A stretch of DNA of 64,000 nucleotides from Apteryx mantelli. Taxonomy: Eukaryota > Chordata > Aves > Apterygiformes > Apterygidae. Under the pieces are notes generated by a model. The model saw only the letters and a list, made by a program, of their open reading frames with translations. It had not been told where the DNA came from and did no database searches. Below are positions 15,001-28,342 of the stretch, piece after piece (position 1 is the first letter of the stretch; every line of letters begins with the position of its first letter). The translations under genes were made by a program, and so were the position numbers. The DNA lies in contig NC_089981.1 of NCBI RefSeq assembly GCF_036417845.1, forward strand, positions 83,679,268 through 83,743,267, written 5' to 3'.

Positions 15001-15644
15001 ACTAGCTGCTCTGTAGGACCTTTCCCATGGACACATTTGTAATCAAAGTCCCCAAGTGCCCTTGACACAGCAAGAGAACCATTCACACGCTGAATCATTA
15101 CAGAGCCACCTGCATTCTGTATACGCTCTTTCTCCAGTGGATTACTTGGTTTGTGATCCTGGGTGAAGAAGTGAACCTTCCTGTTTCTACAGAGTAAACC
15201 TCTTGAGTCTCCACAGTTGATGAAGTATGTATGTTGGGGAGAAATCATGACACCCACAGCTGTTGACCCGCTTCTATCTGCGCCATGTTTCTTCTCGGAG
15301 ATGACTCTCATGTGTTCATCAATTTGCAGAAAACCTGTTCTGATGCCACTCTTTACACTTTCCACAGATGGTGGCCCATCTGGCCCTTTAAAATCCTGGT
15401 TGCTTGTGATGTGATCTAATAAATGCTCACAGCAGTACTTGGCAACCTGTGATCCAGCATGCCCATCATATACAGCAAAAAATGACCATCCGTCAAGTCC
15501 ATTTGGCAAACCAATCACAGCCGTATGTGCATCCTCCATTTCAACTCGCCAGCCTTGCATGCTACTCAGACCATAACGAAGCCCATTTCCCTGCCCTTGG
15601 GCATTATGCTTCTCCATCTTTGGCTTGTCTAAAAATGCTCCCAT
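3005..15644 (-). CDS. PPM1A: PPM1A, protein phosphatase Mg2+/Mn2+-dependent 1A (PP2C-alpha), complete coding region in five exons
   Basis: Monomeric metal-dependent Ser/Thr phosphatase of the PP2C/PPM family, cytosolic and nuclear; known substrates include p38/JNK-pathway kinases, AMPK and phospho-SMAD2/3. Coding exons on the minus strand: 15644-14811, 13223-13106, 8166-8058, 5517-5460, 3034-3005. Every junction has AG/GT borders and compatible phase, giving 382 residues, the length of human PPM1A. Metal-binding and catalytic residues are present: R33, E37 and D38 ([10 protein letters not shown]), D60 and G61 (VYDGHAG), D239 (ACDGIWD) and D282 (GSRDN, in the second coding exon). The N-terminus MGAFLDKPK carries Gly2, the family N-myristoylation site. 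The alpha-helical C-terminal PP2C_C domain is about residues 297-368. The tail ends DDMW as in mammals. Identification is from recognising the protein, not from a database search. No break or missing residue is seen. Confidence 0.97.
3035..5459 (-). other. PPM1A: PPM1A intron between fourth and last coding exons
   Basis: Bounded by donor GTAAGT at 5459 and acceptor TTTTAAG at 3035. Non-coding and AT-rich. The only notable element is a G-rich stretch on the plus strand at 5328-5362, seen as C-rich in the pre-mRNA. No embedded gene was recognised. Confidence 0.9.
5460..5517 (-). CDS. PPM1A: PPM1A fourth coding exon (residues 354-373)
   Basis: 58 nt between acceptor TCTAG (ending 5518) and donor GTAAGT (from 5459). 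It completes Lys354 and encodes [19 protein letters not shown], the last helix of the C-terminal domain, nearly identical to mammalian PPM1A ([19 protein letters not shown]). Reading through the donor would add an unrelated intron-encoded tail. Confidence 0.97.
5518..8057 (-). other. PPM1A: PPM1A intron between third and fourth coding exons
   Basis: About 2.5 kb of AT-rich non-coding sequence with a polypurine/polypyrimidine homopolymer junction (C8T9) at 6344-6360. Short open frames at 6325-6704 are low-complexity translations of pyrimidine-rich sequence. Nothing else recognised. Confidence 0.9.
8058..8166 (-). CDS. PPM1A: PPM1A third coding exon (residues 318-354)
   Basis: 109 nt. The acceptor (TTCCCAG) ends at 8167 and the donor is GTGAGT from 8057. 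Translation includes [19 protein letters not shown] and a following [10 protein letters not shown], the second helix and loop of the PP2C_C helical domain. The exon completes Glu318 with its first two bases and ends with two bases of Lys354. It is too short and lacks an ATG near its start, so it is invisible to simple ORF calling. Confidence 0.96.
8167..13105 (-). other. PPM1A: PPM1A intron between second and third coding exons
   Basis: About 4.9 kb of AT-rich sequence. It contains a short CA run near 9092-9107 and an A-rich simple repeat at 11236-11257. No repeat family, RNA gene or nested gene was recognised; open frames here are 60-104 codons and show no family resemblance. Confidence 0.9.
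13106..13223 (-). CDS. PPM1A: PPM1A second coding exon (residues 279-318)
   Basis: 118 nt between an acceptor AG at 13225-13224 and a donor GT at 13105-13104. Translation begins [19 protein letters not shown], giving metal-binding D282 and the last strand of the catalytic core, then enters the first C-terminal helix ([18 protein letters not shown]). Starts in phase 0 and ends with one base of Glu318. The region is also open in another frame on the same strand and on the opposite strand; those are shadows. Confidence 0.97.
13224..14810 (-). other. PPM1A: PPM1A intron between first and second coding exons
   Basis: About 1.6 kb of AT-rich non-coding sequence. It contains one perfect CRE octamer (14037-14044) and nothing else that could be named. 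Confidence 0.9.
14037..14044. promoter_or_regulatory. Perfect cAMP-response-element octamer TGACGTCA in a PPM1A intron
   Basis: Full palindromic CREB/ATF consensus in an otherwise AT-rich, CpG-poor intron. The octamer contains a CpG, which decays quickly in methylated DNA, so survival is mildly suggestive; a single motif is still weak evidence. Confidence 0.25.
14811..15644 (-). CDS. PPM1A: PPM1A first coding exon (residues 1-278)
   Basis: Carries the initiator ATG (15644-15642), preceded by an 18-nt leader and a pyrimidine-rich acceptor ending at 15663. It holds nearly the whole catalytic beta-sandwich, including the R33/E37/D38, D60/G61 and D239 motifs and the conserved SGSTAV and NCGDSR segments. 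The exon is 834 nt, phase 0, and ends CTTGTACAAG with donor GT at 14810-14809. If the donor is not used the frame runs on for 14 intron-encoded residues to a stop (292 aa product), which would lack D282 and the C-terminal helices. The start is the same as in mammalian PPM1A. Confidence 0.98.
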
Positions 15645-15662
15645 GATGACTTCCCTTCAGTT
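15645..15662 (-). other. PPM1A: PPM1A 5' UTR segment in the first coding exon
   Basis: Eighteen bases between the acceptor (pyrimidine tract TTTTTTCTTTTTTAG ending 15663) and the ATG. The rest of the 5' UTR must come from an upstream exon, expected in the CpG island at about 30-31 kb. Confidence 0.85.
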
Positions 15663-18600
15663 CTAAAAAAGAAAAAAGAATATTAGGGTTGTTTGTTGGA
15701 CATAGGTAGACGTTTAAATATATTATCGGTAACTATTAAATAATAAAGTCCAAATAATATTAAGATGACGAAAAAAACCCCTCTAGAGATATAGAGGTGA
15801 CTTATCTGTATCTCTAAAGGTTCCACCTCAAATTTGCTCTGCTTTCATCTAATTTAAACAAGGACATTGCTACTAACTGAACTGTACTCCATATTTTTTA
15901 GTATTTTCACCTGTTACATTTCAAAAATTTGTATTCCACTAGCATTCTGGTTCTGACAAAAATCTCTGCTATCAATACGCGTAACAAGTGTTTTTTCAGA
16001 TTGCTTTAACCGACACGCATCTGAAAAGTAATGTTCCCTGGGATTACTAGATCAAAGAGCTCAATGTTACCAGGACAGTGGCAATCTCCCTGGAGTCCTG
16101 CCTCCCAACCACAAAGTCCTGATTACCTTCTGGTTTCTTGATGGTGGTGGGAAAGTGAAGGGGAACTGATTAGTTTTTCTTATTGTGGGAAGCTTATTTA
16201 TTTATTTATTATTAATAGATAAAGTGATCTGAAGGGTCGTGATGAATGCCAGAGCCTGCATAAAGAAAATGGCAAGACTGGATAACCAGGAGCAAGACAC
16301 TGAAGCAACAGAGCAGCTGTCCCTTTAGGCAGCAGCAAGCCATTAGTTTGCCTCAGCCATCTTGTGAAAGCTCATCCTTAGATTTTCAGTTAAATTACAC
16401 AGCAAGCTTCTCAGATGTCTGGGCTGCAGATTTACTTAAAACCTTAATGTATTTACGCTTCACTGAAAAACAACTGCCCCTGACAAGTTAAAAAAATCTG
16501 GAAACAGAATTACAAGCACTGCAAATTCATGCTTCTTTATTCAAGCCAGACCGATATACTGCACACCCAACCCTCCTCTTCCTTCTCCCAACATTGGGAG
16601 GTGATGTAGCAAATATTTATGCTCAAGAGATGAAGAACTATATTTGCAGGCAGCATAAAATGACTAGTTTATCTTGACAGCTCTCACACCCTCACCATTC
16701 AACCCACCCTTGTAATCCACATCAGTTTATTTGTGCATTCATAAAAAAAAAGACACCCACCCACACAAAATAGGTCACACATTTTACATACTTGCAAATT
16801 CTGTCCCAGGAAGCACCATACAGCGTGCAAATCCCTGTTCTACAATACAACGTAATGGAATAAGACTACAAGCTTTTCTATTTGAAGATAGCTGACAAAA
16901 AATAATTGTGAGAAGAATGTCAAAAACATTTTATCTAAAGACCCAATTAAGCTGCTCTAGTAGCAAAAATCTTAATTTACTGGATGTTTTGGAAGGTTTT
17001 AACTTTTATGTAGAGCCCATTGAATTAGTTTTCTGAGTGATAACACCACCACTTTTTGATAACATGTTTTTATTCTAATATGTCTCCAGTTATAAATGAA
17101 AATATATATAGCCACCAAAGCTTTTCGGACTAGGTCTTTTCCAGGCAACTATAACCCCTTTGTGAAACATCTGTATATGTTAGAATAAACAATCAAAGAA
17201 TGTTTGTATTTGATCTCACCACAAGAGCAATTCAAATATGATGCATAGGGACTGAACCTACACTCCTTTGCTCACATGCTTTGCTAACAAAAACAAAAGC
17301 CACACATACTTCAGCTGTACGGAGAGATGTCAGCAGCAGTACACCTCTGCTTCCTCTCACGCCAACTCCTGCTCTTAAGTTCTGTCTCTTCTCAAGCGAA
17401 CACAAAATAATGATGCCCACACAAACCGTAAATAGACAGCAAAATACAGTCTACACTCATCTCTGTATCTTAAGCATATGCATGAGGTTCACATTACTGC
17501 AGTTGCTAGGAAAAAAATATATATATATAATTTAGGCCTTTTTATATTCACATACAACTCTAATGAAGTCAGAGTGATCAAAATGATTACAGACTGCTGC
17601 CATAAATCAAATAGGGAATTATTGCACAGAATAGACTTTATTCATTCCACTACAGCAGGATTTAAACTAAACCCTAATACCTTCTCGTTGTTGAAGATAT
17701 AATAAAATAAAATGTGGTCATTCAACAATCTCACCTTAATTCAGAGCTCAAAAAGCAGAAACTACCCTGGCAGATACCACATTTTGCGAAGTATTTTACA
17801 TTCTTCACTGTTGTATAAAAACAAAACACCACCACCACCACAAAAAAAAGACACCACCACACACAAGCTTTAAGAAGAACTAGATAAACTGACCACAAGC
17901 ACAGTCAAATTTGGAGTAGACAAGGCAGAGCTTTCCTTCTAATCTCTCTGTATTACTAGGTACATAACATTCAGACAGAACTGTGCTTTGCAAACTGTTC
18001 TTCCTTCTTAGCAGTTTGTCAGCTATACCACAACTAAAAACGCATACAGACAGGTCACACGCCATTCTAGCAAATCATACACAACTATCAGGATACGTCA
18101 AAAAGTAACAAGTCTACTCTCCATTTAAAAATCAAGTTACCTTATCCCTTCCCAGGAGGTAAAGTGAAAGCTGTTGCTATTCTAAATTAAGCCTTACAGG
18201 CGAGATGTTGATACATGATTCTTTAAGGGTGCGAGCTACCCACTGCAGAGGTGAATACAAACAGACAGAAGGATAACCACAATGTAGTTACATAACTTCT
18301 ACTTAGGAAATTATTCAGAGCCCATAGCATAAAGTATTCACAGTCGAAAAGCCGCAGTAACAGACTGCGGCTACCTTATTTGCAGCCCTCTAGCTAATGA
18401 TACTGCTACTATAACACCTACCTACACTTATAGACTAGTAGGCTAGTTCTTCAAAATCCTCATTAAATCAAAAGGGAAAGCATAGTTTATTTGTAGGTAG
18501 GATGAATATGCCAAGCCTACAGTTCTTGGACAAGTTCATTTTTTGTTCAGAAAATCTGAGTTTAATGTGACCGATTTGTGAATTCTTGTGAGTCAGGAAG

Positions 18601-21600
18601 TGATCTGCTAAAGTTTCCCCCTATCAGAAGTGGCTTAAAAACAAATTTGAAGAGTCTCAAAGTAACATAATTTTGTTCAGTTTTACTTTAGAGTACAAAA
18701 TCCTAAAAAAAGACTGACAGAAGAAAGCTGTACTCTCCCTAATGGAAAAATACGCTTTACACATGTTCTTGTCTCCGTATCTATAGCACAATCCTTCACA
18801 CATCAGTGCCTACCTAATAAATCACACTTTTCATTCTTTCATGAGGTGGTTTGTGCACTATACTGATTAGGCTGGAATGACATGTTTAGTTAAGCACATA
18901 TAACTTATGCAAATCAGACCTAACGTATAGGAGTGCGATTGCCCAAGTGAGAGCACGAGTTTGTTGTGTAACAACATTAACAGGACAGAAGTAAACCCAG
19001 AAAAGTCTGCATGCACAACTTGCAATAACGCATTAGATACCAAACATGGTTAAGTTAGTCCTCTTTTCTATTTCTTCAGCCATCTTCCTAGAAAGGATTC
19101 CTCATTCTAAGGCCCTCATTTTCCATATAATTTTAGCACCCTTCCCCTTTGCCCTTCTTAACCCAGCCCAAATGCTCAGCAACAATGTTAGAAAAACGCA
19201 GTCAGATAAGGCAAGAGAGAACCAGTCCTCTGTTGTGGTAGCCTTGACTTTGCAGGATGCTTGAACGACTTATGAAACTACTGGAGACACACATCATTCC
19301 TTTTTTTATATTAAAGCTGAAAAAGAGAAAACACACTCTGTGTATGAAGTTTAGCGGCATATCTAATGGCAAATTTATGCCATCATTTGTTTTTTTCCTT
19401 AGAGCAAGGCAATTCTGAACAGAACCATGGGAGAAGTGTGCTGGGGGTGGGGAGGGTCAGAGGTGCAAAATTTTCCTCGGAAATGTTAACTCTACAACAT
19501 CATCTGGCAGTGCAACTGCCTCAATGACTACTCAGCCAAACCCCGATTTTAACCAAGGCAGATTCCTTGTTCACCATCTTGGTATCTATGGCTTCCATTA
19601 GTTCCTCCTACAAGAAAGGAGCTATCTGCAGGCAAAGTTCCTGGCTTTTGGCTTCCAAGAATGATTAGAGAGGGTTCTGAATAATTAAAAAAAAATTAAA
19701 AACTGAGAATGAATCTATGTGCATAAATATGAATATGCAGCAGATGCATCTATGAGTGCATCTGAACCCTGGCTCAAAATGCTGACTTTGTGGAGTCAAA
19801 CTGAAGGTCAGCCTATACAGAAAGTGCCCGAAAAACTCAAGTTGCAGCTTGCAGACAAAAAGCAAGAGTACTTTATAGGGCCTATGGGGAAGGAGGAGGA
19901 AAAAAAAAATCCACACACAAGTAACAAGATCTTGGATAAAACACCAGAGTGCCAAAACTCAAAGGGCTGCAGCATTAGGAACAAAACTGAAATAATGAAT
20001 GGAGCATGCCAAAGAGTCAGTAGCTAAAAACCTTGAAACTAGATGCAATTGGAGAACAGAGCGGCAAAGAAAAGGAGGGTAATTAGTATACCAGACCACG
20101 GACAACCATGGACAACCACAGATACATCACCGGAATGCATGAAATTCCTTTGCCCCTTCATTTGTCCCTCAAATTGTGCTATCCAGACAGCACAACTATA
20201 TTGCCTTCTGATACACACAAAAATAAATTTTACTGTTTCACTAATTCATTTGATTGAAAGTTCAAATGAAGATAAGTCTTAATGTTCACAAAGGACAGTC
20301 AATATAATTCCACACATCCCTGTTAAAAGACAGTCTAATTTCCCAATGAATTCAGGAGTATTTGAGCATCTTGTCCAAGAAAAACAGCCACCCCCCATCT
20401 GAAACTTGCATTTTAACAATATATAATTCAATAATCCTTTTTAAACAATGTTTGAGTTGTATTTCTTCCACTAGAATAAGCTGCTCACATGAGCCACATT
20501 GAGGTATAGAGACCTTTCTAAGCTTAGTTTGGACAAGTACCTATTACTTCAATTTCCTGGAACAATTCTCCAAGTGACATTATGGCCCCTATGTTGTAAT
20601 GAGCACACATAAGCAAGATTACAATCTTTACTTGAGCTACAGGACACAGTCACCAAATCGTATAGACTACTACTGAGTAGAAAAAGGACATCCTATCCCC
20701 TCAGCTCCAATCTGATCTGTAGTACTTTCTTTCCCCCTTAAGTAAGTTGGATGCAGTAACCAGTCAGCATATAATTGAGTAAGCGTGGAAGTTTTCAAAA
20801 ATTAGCTCCTGTTGAACGAAAACCAACACCATATACTGTATGCCCCAAATCAATTAACATTAACAAACAACATGTCAGAGATCATCCCAGAGATCAGAAT
20901 AATAACTAAAATAAGACAGAACACACACAGATAAAAAGACATAATACACCACAGTTCATGGACTAAATGAAGTCACAAAAAAGCTTCTTGCCAATGGAAC
21001 TATTTAGAAACTATTGGAGGCTGTATGATTGAGTTCTGGCATTCGTGGTTCAACACCATCAATAAAGTATTGAAACTTAGCATTGATGTTTCTGAATACG
21101 TACTTTTAGATGGAGGAATAGATTGACAATTTAGAGAAACGTGAATTGTCTCTGAAAAAGAAGTAGGATAAGAAATAATACACAGAAATGGGACTATTTT
21201 AATAAACATGTACTAACACATTGTTTCCTCCCAGAATACTTGCTTATAGGTGATACAACTGTAGGATGCATTTTATTTTGATTAAACAATTGCAAATAGA
21301 AGAACATAGGAAGAAACTATCCACAGGAGTAAGAATGTTTGTAATAACATCTCATTACCTTTTTTTGTTTTAGGCCAGATTTGGAGCCATGGCATATGGC
21401 AGATAACAATGAAAGGCAGACAGCTGGAAAGCTAAGTTCGAAGAAAGTGAAGAAACAAACAGCAAAGCTCTAGGAAGCAGGCCTTGGGACAGGCAAGAAC
21501 ATTACACATGGAAAACAAGTGAAGGACAGGGTAAAAAAAAACCAAAGGTAAGTTAATGACTGTGTGAAGAAGGGAAAGTATGAACCATTTCCACCTTTTC

Positions 21601-23893
21601 CTGCTTACCCTCTCTCTCCCTGTAACTAAAAGGAAACAGTGACTACAGCTACAACTTCATACCATTGTAGAGAACACTAGATCAGTGCACCTCTGATGCA
21701 GAGGCATCGATGAGTTCTGACCCCTTAACAGCCAGCCCACAGGCAATACTATTTCACCAAGAGCTTGCTTTTTTAAGATAGCTTCTATTTTGCTTAAAAT
21801 CCCTTCTCCTAGCTAGGAGTTAACAGTCTGTCTGAATGTCTCCCCCATACTAAGCAGCAAAATATTTTTCCCCACTTGTTTTCCTATGTCAGTACATTTT
21901 TCCCACTTTTTTTTTTTTGGGGGGGGGGGAATGTGGAGGACATAAAGGATTTAGGAGAGGATTACTAGTGCCTCCAAAAATTTTCTGGAACACAGAAGGC
22001 AATCATTTCTAAGTTAATACCCTCCAAACACATTTCATTTTTTTCTTAAGAGACCTTCCTCTGCTGTTATCTACCTTTCCTGCAGACAAGTAAACCTGCT
22101 CCTAGGTTAAACTAGGAGCTGCTATTCTTGTTATGAATGTATGCTGGCTGAGGTTCAAACTCTCTCAAAAGATGCACACATGCATACATGTGTATGTATA
22201 CATACAAAAATAATCTGACTTTCCAAAAAGAAAGCCCTGGACATGGAAAAAGATAATTCATCTCACTAACAAATTGTTACTGCAGAAATTTGGAAAGACA
22301 GTGATGCAGCTTCAAGATTCCTTTATGGAGTTATTATAATTTTGCTCTATGGTCAGTCAAAGAAAAAAATAACTTCTTTCCTGAATCACCAGGACAACTG
22401 CCAGGAGGGGAAAACAAACAAAAAAGCCACCAAATTTTGAGAGGAGATACAATTTGCATCCAAACTATCCGTCACTGATCAGGATCCTACCGTGACTGGC
22501 ACCCTCAGAACAAAGTAAGATAACTGTCCCTTGGCCCAGAGAGGCTTCTTGCTTCCTTCTGAATATTTGTATTAGAAAGCAGAGGCAGGAGAACATAAGA
22601 AAAAAAAAACATTAGGCAACAGTATCAAAGTAGGAGCAGCCCAATCACTATGAAAAATTGTGCGGACAACTAAGATGGCATTAACAAATACTATGAAAAT
22701 CAATGAGGTAGCTCTGCACAAATTCATATGTTGCTCTGTCTGAACAGTAAAAGCAGAATGAAAAACCAAGTTCCTTGCTTGAAAAATGTAATAAGCAGAA
22801 AACATGTCCATGCTGGCATTTAGTTTCAGCACCTTTCTGGTTATAGTTCATTTTCCAGAGATTTCTGACTTAAAAGTGTTGGAAGATAAACAAAATACAC
22901 CCATTTTAGACAAAGATTAGACAACAGCTTTGTTAATAGCACACAAACTCCTACAGACTGCATCCAAAAAAATCAAAGCCCCATTGAGGCAAGTGCTGTA
23001 GAAAGAAACTGGATGATCCAAGGAAGGTACAGTCTATGCAGACAGAAGTTGGGAGGAATAAAGCCCTCATTTCTTTCTGTGTATCAATAAATGAGATCCA
23101 GTAAGATTCAAAACTTTTGACAGAGAGAGGCAAGCAAGCGCATATAAGAATTCTAAGCAAACTGCTAATGTCAGGAAGAGTATACAGTGTTATACTGTTA
23201 CTCCAACAAAGCTGTGCACAGCAATAGTTTCACCAGAAAGAGAATGCATGTGTGGGGGAGGCATGGGGGAAAGGGAAGAGATAACAGAGAAAAAGACAAC
23301 ACGCAGAGGAGAATGGAGTTACAGTAAGTCAAAGAAGTTGAACTGCAATTTTTCTGGCATTAGTAACACCAATACTGAGAATGCTTTGCTACTGTCACCT
23401 ACCCTCATAACAGAACATTACCCCTCCTAAGCATTGTTGGCCTAATCTCCAATTCTTACTTGAGTACCAAGTAAGCCACTTAAGGTCCAGAACTGAACAG
23501 ATCTGAACATACCAAAAGCCTCAAGTAACAGCTAAATAAAACTGTCCTTTAAGCTTTCTTTATTTTTTCAATCTCTCATTCACAGCTTTGAGTCCTGGCA
23601 TCTTCATTCACTGTTCATTATTACAAACAGAACAGTATCTGCGACTTATAAAAATTATGTTGAAAATCCACAGAGTAATGTTTTCTTTAATAAAAGAACT
23701 GCACTATTCAACTACTACTTCAGAGTGGTTTTTTTTTGGGGGGGGGGGAACAAAAAACAAAAAACACACATTTGCTTTTTATCAAGTTAAGCTTTCTATC
23801 TAAACCTGTTAAGAATCAGACAGAATTTGATCTCCTCCCTCCACCACCCAAGAGGAAAGTGAAGTTATGTGGGCAATAAGGACATGAAATACA

Positions 23894-23990
23894 GTCATAG
23901 TGAGTCAGAACAAAGGTCCACCTAGCCCTGTAGTTTGTCTCTGACAGCAGCCACAAGTGAATGCAGAGGTAAGAACATAAAAACAGGGTA
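23894..23990. repeat. Ancient interspersed repeat, probably CR1-type 3' region
   Basis: Contains a phrase (GTCAGAACAAAGGTCCACCT, then AGCCCTGTAGTTTGTCTCTG, then ACAGCAGCC) that resembles a very common sauropsid interspersed repeat ("gaccaaaggtccatctagcc...gtctctgacagtggcc"), attributed to old CR1 LINEs. A second diverged copy of the same motif is at 62045-62215. The family name is from memory and was not checked against a repeat library. Confidence 0.5.
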
Positions 23991-26900
23991 TATTTGTCTG
24001 TAATATGCAGCCCCCAACCATTTGCAGCTTCAGGACTTCCTGAGCCTGATGTAGTTTCTACCTGTTTAGTAATCCTGAACTAGAGAAAAATAAGATATCT
24101 TACTTACTGGCTTGTACAACACAGCTGGTTACAGTTAATTTGTTTTTTTTTTTTTAGTGCACAAAATTGGAAATACAGGTTAAAAATACTAGAGAGTGGT
24201 CCATGTTCTACGCTCAACTTCTAGAACAGAACGGCTTATCAGAACGACCAGGGTTGTGCAGGTTGTTCAAAGGGCACAGGAGAAGTGTCAAACTACTGCT
24301 GATCCGTCTTTCTCAATGTTTTAGCTGAAGTTTGAAATACACGAGGAGAAAATGCTCCATGGAAAAAGGTCCTGATGGGATTATTAACTGAAACTCCAAA
24401 AACAAAGGAAGACTTGAATAGTAATTCAGAAACAACAGAACACTAAGTGCACTAATTGAACTGCCCCTGAAACGCAGCAAAAAATTATAATGTCTCTCTC
24501 TCATTTATTAATGTCCACGAAACTGCCACTTTTTTTATACTTAACTCAGTATTGTTGCCTGTGGTAATACAGATGTAAATACACACAAGTCCTTAAAAAT
24601 CCACTATCTTTCTCTACAGAACATTGTACTGCTTGGCACCCTCACCAAAAAGGACACCAAAAGTTAGTATAAGCCAAGTTAATATATACTCCAATGAAAA
24701 ATGAATGCAAGAAAGGGTACACCATCTGCTACTGAGATTTTAGTCTCTATCTTCTAAACTGCTCAGCCAGGTCACTGCGCTTTTTTTATTTCAAGCTTTC
24801 AGAAACTTCAGATCTTCCTAACGTCAGTAAAAACCATCAGCCACCTATCTGATTCATCTTATGAGTGGAGTGGATATCAACATGGAAGCACAAAATTGTA
24901 GTGAAAATAAAGTTTACACAGATAGCACCTGGGAGCAGATAAAAATAAAGTACTTGGACAAAACGCAACCAGTACGTGCCCAATGATTAGAGGGAGATGT
25001 TTGCACATTAGAGCCCCAGAACTTCCTGCTTAACCAACTACTCAATATTATGAAATAATTCAAAATAAGATACATAAGCAATTTCCCAGACTCTTTGTTT
25101 CACATGAAACTATTTGTGAGGTTCTAATTACAGCAACATTATCACTACTCTGGTGAGGATATAGAAAAAGCAGCACAAGTGCTTACAAGAGACTTAAGCC
25201 CTGCTAATGACACATGGGAATAAAATTGTAATAAAATAGGAAATGTTCTGAAGTGTATAGTTGTAATATGGCTTTGCTTGCAAGGAAATGACATCAGAAC
25301 TATGCTAGAAGAACATTAAGACCCGGAAGTCAAATCCTCAAAGTTTATGAAAACACCTAGAGTTTGTTCATTTGTACGCTCACATACAGCTTTTATTTAC
25401 AAAGCCATTTTGCCTTCACATCCCCAGGATTCCTATCTCCTTAAAAGAAAAAGGATAGAGCATGACTGTTAGAGTAAAGCAGGTGTTTTTTTTTACCCAA
25501 TTTGCTGCTGTCACTATCACTGCAGTCGCACAGTTGACAGACTTGCCTATGATGAACAAGGCAGTGAGGTGGTCCCTTCTCGAGTCCAAATCCGAGTTCA
25601 CTGCAACTCTAAATATTATTCTGGCCACCAAATCAGGACTTTGTGGCATTCACTTGTTCTTCCAAAGTATAAGCAGTCTTAATGCCAGCATTTCTTAAGC
25701 TTAGCGTGCCTCACTCTGCAGTCTCAGAAGGGTTCTTTAACATAGAAACAGTGATAGATTTGTAAGAAGGGTCTAGTCCAAACACATGCTATATTTAGTT
25801 AGGGGAAACAGAAAATTATTTACTGATAGAAACTGACTCTTTCTTCATAAAATGTTCCTGCAATTTAATACTAACTAATACTAACTACTAATACCTGCCC
25901 ACATTTCTCTGCATTCTGTCCCTTTCCAAAGGCTGGGTTTTACTTGAACTTATCAAACAACCAGAGATTTCCTCAAAATCATCTCCAAATACACAATGCT
26001 CAGGCACAGTTTACACAGTTCTACTGACTACTGCCTCCTTAAAATATTTCACAAGTCAAAAATATAGCTGAAATTTATGCACAAACAGATAGTTACGATA
26101 TACAGCCAAGAAGAATACAGACTGCCACTCAAATTCCAGATCAGAAGTGCAGTCAGCAGGTAGAATGAACAGTGCGTATAGATACAAAAAATCCTTGAAG
26201 TTACATGTGAGACACAAACATGGAAGCACACTTCATCCTCTAGGTCACAATCCAGCAAGGCATTTAGGCACTGTACATGTGAGCAGCCCCACACAATTCA
26301 GTAGCACACTGCGTATCAGTGTAAGCACATTTAAGTGCTTTGCTTGATTTAAACTGCAGCTATCAGAACACAAGTCATTTTATACTTGAGCTTCTCAGCC
26401 TTATGAACTATTATTTTTAGCAGACTTCAGGGTTTTTTTTTTTAAATATATTAAGATATTCTTACCTGAACTGAGAATTGAGATGTTCACAATAAAGACA
26501 CTAATTTACTTCCTCTATGTGTAAACTTCTAGCAGTTCTCTAAATCTGAATACTGAAGCCTGATTAGCCAACTTTGTTTTTCCTTTATGTCACTTTTAGA
26601 TGCTTGTTTGCTAGAACACTGCTTCAATAAAAGTGCATTTCATTTGAATTATCTGCAGTTGAAGGAAGTGTTTCTATTGTTTTGGTCACGTTACAAACAC
26701 CTTTTCAGAAGGGCTCTTAAAAAAAAGATCTGAGCAACTGTGATATATTTATAAACACACTCTGTTCTGCAGACTTCAGTAGCAAGCTGAAATATCCATT
26801 AGTTAATTTTACTGGTATGTGAAAACAGAAAAATAAAATCAACATCCAGTAGAACAAAGGCCTGTTCAGTTTAAACTCTGAAAAAAATAAAAAGAAGTAA

Positions 26901-28342
26901 GACAGGGACTTGACAGACATCTGTAACTTAGTATGTGGTTTAATAAGGAGCACAGTTCAGCACAAGAGAAACACAGAAGAGCAGACCTTACAGCACTGGT
27001 TTAACACCTATAACACTCAGCAGGGTATTATCTCTGACCAGTAACAAAAGTCAGTCTACTCCCTCAGTTAGCATGGTATCCCACTTTCTCTCTTCTCCCG
27101 TCCCGATTACAATTTCCTTGGTCTAAACATTCTTGCTAGTCCTAAGATTTAAGTGATTTCATCTAGCAATATAAACCTTACATTGTTCCTTCACAGACAG
27201 ATAACAACAGCAGCAACATGAAGAAGCAACAAGGAGATATGCCATCTCCACTGCGATCCACACCACAGTGACATAAGTACATGAATCTTTCTTAAACTAT
27301 ATTTTACACACCATCTCTTAAATTACATTTTATGTACATCCCCTGGATCTTTCAAACATCATAATATCAGACACTACATATAATTTATGTGGACTTTGCA
27401 ACTTGGTATTCTTTCAATGAAGAGCACTGTACTTAAGTATTATGGTGTATTTAAGTTTTACTGAAGCTTATTTCTGATCCAAGACTAAGTGAACAACACT
27501 AGTATTTAAAATAAGGGAATGCGAGCAAAACTACAGATACCAGTAAGAATTCAGCAACAAGGTAATACTCGAAATTAGCTTAATTTTCATGAGACTGCAT
27601 GTTGCCTCACTTAAAAACACAGTTACAGGTGATACAAATAAATCAATGCTTCAAAAGGTTTAGAAGAATTGAGGTACCATTTCAGAAAAAAAGAGGAGCA
27701 GCAATTACAAAGAACCACATGCAATAGTAAGAATAAATACTGTACAGTTCAGGTGTAGCCCTACTAAGACACTATTATCTTGACTTCAAACATTGCTATT
27801 GTTCAAGTCTTTAAAATGAGTTGCAGGTCTGTAGAGACAAAATGAATACAATTATTTTACAGTATCTCCTATTCCAGAACTTGCTTATTTAATAACACAA
27901 CCTGCATTACTCAATTGCTTAATTCCAATGCAATTCTGCTTAGCCAATTATGTAAAAAATTTACATTAGAATAGACCTGAACATGTAAAATTAAGTCTAT
28001 ATTAATGTCAATATTTTAGTAAGAAATGTTATTGTTAAATGACTTATATTTAAGGTCATCATGTGAAAGCATCTGCTTTATATTCCTAGTTCCACTAAAA
28101 TGGAAAAGTGCAATAAGATCTTTTATTGACAGCTGCATTCAAAAACATACCAGTTACATAAGTTTGCAAATTATACTGTGCCAAAGTTAAATATCTAAGC
28201 ATTTAAACGATAGTTCTTAAAACGCTATCTCAGCAAGAATGACTCAACTTAACCTTGTAAGCTGCACGCTAGATAAGAGGCAACCCGCTTGATTTTATAG
28301 AAAAAGCCTTTTTGTATTCTGCTTTAATTCAAATCACACCAA

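Noticed and set aside
15217-15646. Plus-strand open frames of 65 codons opposite PPM1A
   Set aside because: Antisense shadows of the conserved PPM1A coding exon.
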